Assembly: GCF_032884065.1 (NCBI RefSeq)
Contig: NC_088881.1
Coordinates: forward strand, 10,637,147 to 10,701,146
Source: Artemia franciscana
Taxonomy: Eukaryota > Arthropoda > Branchiopoda > Anostraca > Artemiidae
DNA length: 64,000 nucleotides
Reading direction: 5' to 3'
Made by a program: the position numbers and the translations under genes. This document shows positions 55,591 through 64,000 of this stretch, in pieces. Below the pieces are notes generated by a model that was not told the origin of the DNA, made no database searches, and saw nothing but the letters and a program-made list of their open reading frames with translations. Every line of letters starts with the position of its first letter. Position 1 is the stretch's first letter.

Positions 55591-55728
55591 ATTTCTATCA
55601 AAGTTGTTTTTTTAAGCATCTTTGAAGTTGCTGATATTTCCATCAGAGTTGGTGTTTAAGCATCTTTGAGGTAACTGATATTTCCATCAGAGCCGGTGTT
55701 TAAGCATTGTTGGAGTTGCTGATTATAA
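55591..55728. repeat. Tandem repeat, 44-bp unit, three copies
   Basis: TTTAAGCATCTTTGANGTNN is at 55611, 55655 and (diverged) 55699, with GATATTTCCATCAGAG between. Confidence 0.9.
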
Positions 55729-55929
55729 ATCTGCAACTGTGTCTGGAATTATAGTTTTAGCCCCACCCTTGTATGTGACCTCCTTTGCAAGAGAGCCATA
55801 TTGTGCTGTGCAAGGAGACCAAGTTAAAACAAAGGCTTCCTTCAAAATATACCTGTAGGTAAAGAACTTGCACCACCGAAATAAATGTATATGGTCCTTC
55901 TTGTGTATGGGGTGCCAATATCTGGACAC
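55723..55929 (-). other. Unassigned 68-codon ORF
   Basis: The minus-strand frame MSRYWHPIHKKD to AKTIIPDTVADL has protein-like composition, but I recognise no family and no splice signals define it. It may be a remnant of a mobile element or chance. Confidence 0.15.
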
Positions 55930-56142
55930 AATTCACAGGGTTACCTTTAGTTCAAAGTCAGAGGAAGAGTTAAATTGTGTGCACGCTCTTTACCTTCTCC
56001 ATCTTATAACACTAAAATACATCCCAACTATGATTCAGTGTGCCTCCGGCTCTGGTATATTTAGGCCCATGATCTTGCTTTCAGCGTACCTCCTTGCCTC
56101 ATATATCCTGGTGTAAAAAATGATCTCTTTGAATACCGTAGC

Positions 56143-56360
56143 CAGTGGTAGCAACTGAGGGGTGGAGTGGTCAGGTAGTTACCCCACTAGATGTTAAAAA
56201 CCTTAATTTTTTTTATTCTCATTGAAAAAACAAGAATAAATGAAAGCTCCCCCCCCCCTTAAAAATCGAAAAATGTCTATTTGTACATCCTTATCAAGGA
56301 AGAATTTTTTTTACCCCCCCCCCCCCTCCTGCCTCCGGTAATCTTTTAAATAATTGCCCC
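56143..56360 (+). repeat. MITE-like dispersed repeat R-E, copy 2
   Basis: It starts CCAGTGGTAGCAACTGAGGG. The body has TTCTCATTGAAAAAACAAGA and two C-rich tracts (56249-56259 and 56314-56328), matching the order in 57873-58075. Confidence 0.6.
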
Positions 56361-57029
56361 TAACCTTAGCCCCAATGGAATATGGATACCTTTAGTTGAG
56401 AACCAGTGTTATACCTACACGTAGGTGGAGATGCGCCTTCGAGCCCTTGTCCCTCCCAAAATCTTAAAGCTGTTAAGATTTTCCACATAATTTCTTACAA
56501 TTCATTTGTCGTTTTTGGCAAGAGACGAACCCCAGGGTAAACTCCTTGTTTCATATATGAGGCAATGTCTGGCCAAAATCCACTGTGTTTATTTATTCTC
56601 AAAGGAAAATTGTCGTTTCTTGCGTAAGAGCAAACTCAGAAAGCGGAAAGAAAGCAAGAAAAGGAAATTTACTTGTAAGGAAACAGGAAAACGTTGAAAG
56701 GTTGTTACAAGAGTAAACTGACTTGTAGGGAAATTGAAGTAGGCTAGAAAGCACTAAGATTGACATAGGCTTGATTTTATCTGAACTTCAATATAGTTTT
56801 CTGGAGTGGGGAGCGAAACAAAATATGCCAGAGACAATTTCTGATAAACATCTTCAACATGCGAGGCTTTCTATTATGTTGACTGTTACTACATATTCCT
56901 ATCAAAAAAAGAAGACTATTGGTGTCGTATTGAAAAGATAATGCATTAGTTTGTAATATAATATAGACACTAAGCATCTTGATGAGCTCCTGGTGTCTTT
57001 CAAAGCAGGCAAAAATGGTTATTTTGGTC

Positions 57030-57790
57030 TGCTTTCTCTTTTCGATTGTCTATTACCACCGTTTCTTAATGGTGGTCACCAGCGTTTATTGCCTAAATTC
57101 CTGTTACAAGCGTGGAAGCTGTTTACTTGCTTCTGCATTTCACCACTTCTTCTGTATTATCTTGCATCTATTCAGATGATTAGTCGGTGGTCTATTACCA
57201 CCGTTTCTTAACGGTGGTCACCAGCGTTTATGGCCTAAATTCCTGTTACAAGCGTGGAAGCTGTTTAGTTGCTCCTGCATTTCACCACTTCTTCTGTATT
57301 ATCTTGCATCTATTCAGATGATTAGTCGGTGGTCTATTACCACCGTTTCTTAACGGTGGTCTATTACCTCCGTTTCTTAACGGTGGTCACCAGCGTTTAT
57401 GTCCTAAATTCCTGTTACAATCGTGGAAGCTGTTTACTTGCTCCTGCATTTCACCACTTCGTCTGTATTATCTTGCATCTATTCAGATGATTAGTCGGTG
57501 GTCTATTACCACCGTTTCTTAACGGTGGTCTATTACCACCGTTTCTTAACGGTGGTCATCAGCGTTTATTGCCTACATTCCTGTTACAAGCGTGGAAGTT
57601 GTTTACTTGGTCTTGCATTTCACAATTTCTTCTGTATTATCTTGCATCTATTCAGAGGATTAGTTGGTGGTCTGTTACCACCGTTTCTTAAAGGTGGTCA
57701 TCAGCGTTGACTGCCTACATTCCTGTTACAAGCGTGGAAGCTGTTTACTTGCTCCTGCATTTCACCACTTATTCTGTATTATCTTACTTC
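57030..57790. repeat. Compound minisatellite: ~140-bp unit with nested 31-bp hairpin unit
   Basis: The long unit, marked by AAATTCCTGTTACAAGCGTG, occurs at about 57097, 57237, 57409, 57578 and 57718. The intervals of 140 and about 170 differ by an extra 31-bp subunit, GGTCTATTACCACCGTTTCT plus TAACGGT. The subunit carries the inverted pair ACCACCGTT/AACGGTGGT with a 3-5-nt loop. Frames at 56979-57211 and 57498-57710 are repeat artefacts. Confidence 0.95.
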
Positions 57791-57872
57791 TATTCAGATG
57801 ATTAATCTATGGTTGAAAACCAGATTTATAGATATTCGAAACAAACGTCAGCTATTAAATGAACCTTGGCCA

Positions 57873-58075
57873 GTGGCTTCATGGGTACGTGGGCGGTGGT
57901 CATGTGCACCCCTAGATTTTGAAAATGTCATTTTTCGTTATTTCCATTCAAAACTGTCTATTTTGTATATTTATAAAACAATTGAATAAACAAGAATTCT
58001 CCCTCCCAAATCTCTAAAAATTCATTATCCCCCCTCCTTAATTTTTATAAATTGACGCTACTTACCTCTGCTATG
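57873..58075 (+). repeat. MITE-like dispersed repeat R-E, copy 3
   Basis: CCAGTGGCTTCATGGGTACG at the left and AATTGACGCTAC at the right; the body has ATTTTGAAAATGTCATTTTT and CCCTCCCAAATCTC. Ends of the type CAGTGGCNT are hAT-like. Confidence 0.6.
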
Positions 58076-58785
58076 ATTTGGTATTTCCACATCAGTAGGA
58101 AAAACAAAAACAAGTCATTTAAAAATTGGCTACCAACTGTCTTAGCCATTGAGATTCCTAATGCTCCACTTTTTCACAATAAGTTGTACATATGTGTTAT
58201 GTGTCCAAACACTGACTTTTTATTTCGAAAATTCCCTTAAATTTATTTTCAAAATAAAATTTTACTATTAACATTAGTTTAGATAATAGTTACCATTACT
58301 GAATAAGCTAGAGATGACAATTTTTTTCTCACTTGTCAGTATTTTTAAACACATATTTAAATTTTTGGCTATTATGGGTCGAGGCTACTTTCTTACTAGA
58401 TTGCGGCTACCGCTGCAACCACGATCATGAAATTAAACTAATGTAACGAATGCTGTTAAAAATAAATATTTATACCAACAAATGACAAAAATGTATTACT
58501 CAGAGGACGCTAAATAATTTGTTGGAATCAATTACGTTTGTTTTTTACTGCAATTTACGTATGATATTACCGAGAAAACTCAAATACCTTTATGGGGGAT
58601 TTGGCCCCCTAAAGTTGATTTATTTTTATCAGTTTGTCTAATGTCCGATTTCCATCAAATCGCTTTTATAAAAATAATGCATACTAGGTGTCACTCTTGT
58701 GCCCTTCTTTAAAACACGTCTATTGATCCTTGATAGGTAATAGCAATTTCATATCCAATTTGACTGACTCAATGATGTTGCGCTT
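58076..58785. other. Nothing recognised
   Basis: No coding signal; AT-rich, unique-looking. Confidence 0.4.
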
Positions 58786-59425
58786 ACCGATTGTTGAATT
58801 CTGAAAGAAAATCTTTGAGACAATTGGAAATGGCTTGATTTCTCTTGCTCCGTCCGGTTTTACAGTTTGAAGACTTTGATTCCTGGATGTCGTGTAAAGC
58901 CAAGAATTCGAATATGTTTTTGCTCAAGTTTTTCCATTCGTCATCTTTTCTCAGCTTTCGGAGTGTCTCGTCCAGACTTTAGTTAGACTAGAGTTTGAAG
59001 ACTTTGATTCCGGGATGTCGTGTAAAGGCAAGAATTGCTCACGTTTTTCCATTCTTCATCTTTTCTCAGCTTTCGGAGTGTCTCGTGCATCCCAGAAATC
59101 AGTGCAAGTGCTGTATAAATTAGTAACCTTCTTCTAGTAACAACTTCTGTTTGAAGTTGTTCTGACAAACAATTTACAATGACTAATACTTTTTCATTAT
59201 ATACAAAGTGATACAAAAGAGGCCGAGTTGATTTGTTTCAGTATTCCTTTTGCTTCACACGCTGTCTTGCCGTCAGAAATATCAAAGACAGCGGTTAGCA
59301 CACACACATTACATTCAAATCTGGCCTTAAACTTCGAAACAGAGGGAAATAAAGGACAGACCCGTACTTTAATTTGTATGTCCTTAGTACTTGAAGGAGG
59401 AGGCCTATCTTGTTGTTCATGATAC
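58786..59425 (-). pseudogene. hAT/ZMYM1-like (DUF4371-type) transposase fragment
   Basis: On the minus strand: FECNVCVLTAVFDISDGKTA, then CEAKGILKQINSASFV, then after a frameshift YNEKVLVIVNCLSEQLQTEV and GMHETLRKLRKDEEWKN. The order matches the EAxGLLxQIxSFEF, ILxxTNxLSxxLQ and LRxxxxW blocks of DUF4371/hAT-like proteins (ZMYM1 type). A 127-bp segment is tandemly duplicated at 58866-59110. Below it the frame continues KNIFEFLALHDIQESKSS to FLSEFNNR before a GTAAGC. It is probably a decayed transposase; a domesticated exon is less likely because of the frameshift. Confidence 0.5.
58866..59110. repeat. Tandem duplication, 127-bp unit, inside the hAT-like fragment
   Basis: GTTTGAAGACTTTGATTCC lies at 58866 and 58993, and TCTCAGCTTTCGGAGTGTCT in both units. 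The second unit lacks about 14 bp present in the first. Confidence 0.9.
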
Positions 59426-59900
59426 ATTGCAAAAGCAACAAAAAAAGCTAAGTGGCTCTTTCAGCATTACTTTAAAATTAACACCACCTCCTCTCCCTCT
59501 TGAATTCTTAGATTTTTTTTTTTTAATATGCTTGTTAGATTGAAAAAATAGGAAAGAGCTTTAATTAGTACCCTTATAATGGAAAAAAGCAATTATGGAT
59601 AAAAAGGCCAAAAAAATGCAGGGAAAAAGAAAAGGCGAAAATTACTCTCGTGCTTGAAATACTTTTTATTCATGAAACATTGCAAGAGTGACAAAAGGGC
59701 TAAACGGTTCTTTGCAGCAGTACTATGAAATTAACACCCCCTCCTCCGATATCAGATGAAATCTTTATTAAATTTGCTTGATGGATTGAAAAATAGGAAA
59801 AGGCTTTATTCAATATCCTTATGATGGAAAGAAAGTTATGAGAAAAGGGCGAAAAAAATACTAGGAAAAAGAAAAAGGGAAACTATTTCTTTAACACATT
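59425..59900. repeat. Tandem duplication, ~253-bp unit
   Basis: CATTGCAAAAGCAACAAAAA at 59425 and CATTGCAAGAGTGACAAAAG at 59678. Both units share AAATTAACACC, GATTGAAAAA and AGGGAAAAAG-like blocks; divergence is substantial. Confidence 0.75.
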
Positions 59901-60273
59901 TATTCTTTAATACAGTGCATATAACCTACACAACCTCTGGCTGCTAAATCTGCTTGTAAGTTTGTAGTTGACATTCTATTCCAAATTTATGGTTTCTTTT
60001 TTATAAGCATTTTTACACAATGCGTAGAACAAAACATCATTTATTCCAATTCACGTGAACAAGTGATGACTTAAAACATTATTTACAGTAACAAAAATGT
60101 TAATGCAATCGAATATTGAAATATATTTGTGAGTCACAAATCAAAATACATTAGCATTTGGCATGTTGGTGTGCAGAATGTACTAATCTTATAGCTCCTT
60201 CGTTCCGGTTGCCCCCCTTCTTAACAAGACATTTATGAGTTCGTTATTACCAATTCAAGTTTATTATACTGAA

Positions 60274-60479
<206 letters not shown>

Positions 60480-60510
60480 TTACCAAAAACAGGATATTCA
60501 AAATTAACTT

Positions 60511-60750
60511 CTATAGTCGCGTCGAAGTGTTAAACCACCAGAGTTCAGCAGGCGGGAGAAGACAATCCCTAACCCTTCTCCTCCCCCTCCTGTTTTTAAG
60601 CTTCTCCAATCTAATGCCATTTTTTGTAATATCATCCCAGCCCGGTCCCTCACCCTCCCATTTTCGAGGCAACGAATTAAACAAAAATTTACTTGCTACA
60701 TTCCCTGAAATAGGATGTACAATTTTCCACATATACCTTAACTTTAGCAA
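60511..60750 (-). other. Unassigned 79-codon ORF adjoining the TA tract
   Basis: Minus-strand frame with [19 protein letters not shown] and [15 protein letters not shown] before the stop. It could be the 3' end of a retrotransposon whose tail is the TA tract, or untranslated sequence after the exon at 60832-60992. I recognise no family. Confidence 0.2.
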
Positions 60751-60831
60751 CTCTTAAAGTATAAATTAGAAAACTTCGGAATACGCTTTTCTTATTTAAA
60801 CAATAACACTTAAATTGATCTCTAATACACT

Positions 60832-60992
60832 TCACTTCTTGAGTCTTCCAGCTTTTACGTCAGTAATTGCCCCCCACAGCTCGAAAATGAAGTCATCAGT
60901 AAAACCAAAAGCTTCCAAGTCGGAATTATCGATTGCCTCGGCGAAATTCATGGTGTTCGTCTTATTTTGGCCAATCTCCCAGATTTGGGTTG
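60832..60992 (-). CDS. Candidate terminal coding exon of an unassigned minus-strand gene
   Basis: On the minus strand a good acceptor (ATCTCTTTCAG) ends at 60993. The frame is then open for 52 codons to TGA at 60834-60832: TQIWEIGQNKTNT, then MNFAEAIDNSDLEAFGFTDD and ITDVKAGRLKK. It overlaps no repeat I can see, and the composition is that of a soluble acidic protein. The IWEIG at the start resembles the last strand of a WD40 blade followed by a C-terminal tail, but that is speculation. Upstream exons would lie beyond 61000, possibly outside the window. The arrangement would be tail-to-tail with AIMP1. Confidence 0.4.
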
Positions 60993-61012
60993 CTGAAAGA
61001 GATTTATATTAA

Positions 61013-61555
61013 TTTTTATGCTTTTACAGAGAACTATAAATTCTCACTTTGATGGATATGGATATTTCTCCGAGGGGAAAAGGGTAATAATAGCATCCAA
61101 AAAAGATATTTGTTTACACCGTAAAATGAAAGAACGAATGAGTAAATAAAGTAGCGAAAACCCAACACAAAAGGAGAGAAAAAAGACACTAGAGTACTTC
61201 ATATCTCGTTTTAAATCATCAGTTGACAACATTGGTGGCAAATTAAGCAATTATCCTAATTTATACTACTAAAATTCTTATTTGGCGGCTGCATTATTCA
61301 AAAATAGACTACGCCAGAATGTTATCTATGTCTTTTGTTTTACTTTTGTCATGTGGATTAGTTTTTATGCTTGTAGAGAAAACTTTCACTTTTCACTTCT
61401 TAAAAGAATATTGAAAGGGTAATATTTTCATGTCTAGAAGTATTCTTTGTAGTGGCAAAATATTTCAGATTTGTTCAAAAAAGAGGGATGGATTAATAGG
61501 TTTCACTAGTTTTTTTTCTACAATACAATTAACAAAATGAGGAATTTGATGAAAT
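61013..61555. other. Nothing recognised (possible intron of the minus-strand gene)
   Basis: No further exon could be identified with confidence. Confidence 0.35.
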
Positions 61556-61722
61556 TTGATTATCAAGGGTGTATCCAGGATTTTTGTTGGAGGGGGGAGG
61601 CTTTACAGAAAAGAAGACTTGAAAAAAAACACATAAAAATTTGTTAATATCCCTTTTGTAACGATTTCACCAGGGGAGAGGGTTCAAACCCTGAACTCCC
61701 ACTCATGGATACAGCCTTGCCC
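61556..61722. mobile_element. Short MITE with GTATCCAGG terminal inverted repeats, copy 2
   Basis: The left end AAGGGTGTATCCAGGATTTT and the right end CATGGATACAGCCTTGCCC are inverted copies. Same family as 25016-25186, where the better-kept ends are ATCCTGGATACAGCCC. Confidence 0.65.
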
Positions 61723-62533
61723 TTAATATTCATGCTTACAAAATTAATTTGGCACAACCAGGTGGAAACGATGCCATGAAGAGATTTCTTTCAACAGTGG
61801 AAGAATACCCAGTAGTGAAGTTCTTCTCAAGACAGTAGCGCGGGAAGGAAGGGGTAAATGGGTTATTTTTCCAATGAAAATGTCCCCAATGTTGGTTTCA
61901 AAATCTAGGAAGGGGCAAAATCTACAGGGACACACTCCCCAAAAATTAACGACCCTGTTTTGAAGGTATTTTGAATTGATCTGATCCTCTGGATCTAAAA
62001 TATTCTTCTAACGCTTTTTCGGTAATCGGTGTCATTGAAATGTATGAAAGGGTATCTGACTTGACATTATTCGAGTGCCAATAGATATATGTAGCATTTC
62101 TTTTGTCCATTCTCCGAAATCGAGGACACTAAAATGAGTTTATATTACATTACCTACTCGTATGAAAATTAGCAATTCTTACTTGGCAAGAATAGATCCC
62201 TATGTGAGGGAAGGAAGAGTATTAATGGCATTAAATGAAAAGCCATTCCTCAAGAATCACTTCGTGACTCAATAGTCTTTTACAAAGTGTAACAACTACT
62301 GTAGGTGTTGATTCAGTGCCATAGAGTGCTGTTTTGCCCACCATCAGTTGAAGGACTTCTCCGCCCAGAAAATTTTGGGAAAGGAACGGTGGGGTTATCA
62401 GAAAAATGACATTTTGCATATTTAATGACATCTTAATAAATTTTTACGGAAGATATTCGGAAGATATTTTCTCGAGAATTTATATCTGGGCAAGATATTT
62501 TCTAAATTAGGCATTTAAAGAAGCTACCGTTTG

Positions 62534-62579
<46 letters not shown>

Positions 62580-63055
62580 AGAAAACTTGTCCAAAATACT
62601 AAAAAAAACATAAAAGGTTATTTGTTTGAGCTTTCTGAACATAAGCATAGAAAATTCAAGTTTCACTTTTCATTGAAATTTTTTTATAGGAGGGGAGCAT
62701 AACGGACTTCAATATTCATTGCATTCTCTGTATATACAAATTTTATTTCAAACAATTTGTCTTAAGGAAAGTTCCAATATTGGATTGTTGATTCTATAGC
62801 AATTTTTGGAACACTTAAAGCATTCCTATATCCCTTACCAAAATATATCTGTTTAAAATAAAATCGGGAAGAAAGGAAGAAAACGAGGACAATGAACAGC
62901 CAGTGAAAAAGTTAAATATTTCGGTCAAGACCTCGGTTTGACCGTACTCAGTGCAAAATAAAACTGATAGAAATATAAAATATCAAACGTTAAAACAAAA
63001 CACAAAACTAAAATACGATGACATTTTCTTAGTAACAGTGAAAGGGTAACTGATT
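61723..63055. other. No gene recognised; long poly-A tract
   Basis: A poly-A run of about 38 bases lies at 62538-62575. A minus-strand frame at 62231-62431 (with QLMVGKTALYGTEST) looks protein-like but has no supporting signals. Confidence 0.4.
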
Positions 63056-63259
63056 AAAAATACAAATCTAAATGGCATTTCACAATTTCTTCTTACGTAA
63101 AGCATTCTTAAAGTCTAATTGCTTTCCAGGTAGAAAATTATCAGAAATTCTATTTTATCATATAGAATCTCTGACAATTATCTACCTGGAAAGCGATTAG
63201 CCTTTAAGAGTGCTTTACGTAAGATGAAATTGTGAAATACCATTTAGACTTGTATTTTT
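63056..63259. mobile_element. Hairpin MITE with ~90-bp inverted arms
   Basis: The left arm from AATACAAATCTAAATGGCAT and the right arm ending CCATTTAGACTTGTATTTTT are inverted copies with about 10% differences; the middle is ATTCTATTTTATCATATAGA. It abuts the start hairpin of the next R-A copy with no spacer. Confidence 0.85.
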
Positions 63260-64000
63260 CAAACAGTTCGTGGTAACGAACTGTAGGAATTTTGATACCA
63301 ATAATTGCATAAAAAAAATCGCATTTTAATGCTGATTTTAAATATATAAGTTTCATCAAGATCAGTTATACCTATCAAAAGTTACGGGCCTAAGAAAATT
63401 TGCCTCATTTTAGAAAATAGGGGAATTTCCCCCTAAAAGTCATACAATCTTAACGAAAATCACACCATCAGATTCAGCGTATCAGAGAACCTTATTGTAG
63501 AAGTTTCAAGCTCCTATCTACAAAAATGCGGAATTTCGCATTTTTTGCCAGATCACGGATGCGTGTTTATTTGTTTGTTTTTTTTTTCCCAGGGGTGATC
63601 GTATCGACTGAGTGTTCCTAGAATGTCACGAAAGGGCTCACTCTAACGGAAATTAAAAGTTCTAGTGCCCTTATTAAGTGACCAAAAAAATTGGAGGGCA
63701 CCTAAGCCCCCTCCCGCGCTCATTTTTCCCAAAAGTCACCGGATCAAATTCTGAGATAGCCATTTTATTCACCATTGTCGACAAACCTAATAACAATGTC
63801 TTTAGGGACGACTTACTCCCCTGCAGTCCCCGTGGGAGGTGCTGCAAGTCACAAACTTTGACCCGTGTTTACATCTAGTAATGATTACTGGGAAGTTTAC
63901 AGACGTTTTCAGGGGGATTTTTTTTTGTTTAGGGGGTAGAGTTGAGGGGGGGGGGGGTTACGTGGGAGGATATTTCCATGGAGAAACTTCTCATGGGGGA
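63260..64000 (+). repeat. Dispersed repeat R-A, copy 4, cut by the window end
   Basis: It starts with the hairpin ACAGTTCGT-GGTA-ACGAACTGT and follows copy 3 closely. A short internal deletion removes the GTAAGGAGCGACCCGGCTC part just after the hairpin (GAACTGTAGGAATTTTGATA). Confidence 0.9.

Noticed and set aside
55597..55722. Protein-coding repeat
   Set aside because: The 44-bp period is not a multiple of three and stops occur in all frames.

Overview
This is a window of animal nuclear DNA, AT-rich and almost free of long ORFs. The only host gene I can name with certainty is on the + strand and is split into at least four coding exons. It is AIMP1 (p43/EMAP-II), the tRNA-binding scaffold subunit of the multi-aminoacyl-tRNA-synthetase complex. 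The exons are 6175-6484 (coiled coil plus Lys-rich linker), 18534-18718, 25278-25373 and 50660-50893 (together the EMAP-II tRNA-binding fold). Junctions obey GT-AG, the reading phases agree, and the exons join to 274 residues, lacking only a short N-terminus. A polyadenylation signal lies 23 nt after the stop. The introns are about 12, 6.6 and 25 kb. An invertebrate, probably an arthropod, fits best; a branchiopod crustacean such as Artemia is my guess from the look of the repeats, not something I could verify.

Layout. 1-281 (-): 5' part of an ORF with an RRM-like core (host RNA-binding protein or transposon ORF1). 300-6000: (TA)n tracts and decayed non-LTR retrotransposon 3' ends. 6.2-18.5 kb (AIMP1 intron): a duplicated repeat carrying a 59-bp minisatellite, two tRNA-type SINEs nested at one target, a foldback element, and a 2.4-kb Helentron-like element (HINE-like) with an internal ~290-bp tandem array, inserted in a dispersed repeat I call R-A. 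18.7-25.3 kb: a 230-bp satellite of ten hairpin-bearing units. 25.4-50.7 kb: several reverse-transcriptase fossils, a mariner transposase fossil, a 222-bp tandem array, R-A and R-B repeats, and the second Helentron-like element. 51-64 kb: more retrotransposon ends, a near-perfect 309-bp palindrome, a hairpin minisatellite, a hAT/ZMYM1-like fossil, a ~100-unit (TA)n tract and one plausible unassigned minus-strand terminal exon (60832-60992), tail-to-tail with AIMP1.

The genes do not form a pathway. The window is essentially one housekeeping gene whose introns record layered transposition. The best material for a second look is structural: two Helentron-like elements with paralogous empty sites in the same window, a recurring 20-bp hairpin core, the homogenised satellite and the long palindrome. 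I saw no evidence of a new enzymatic system.
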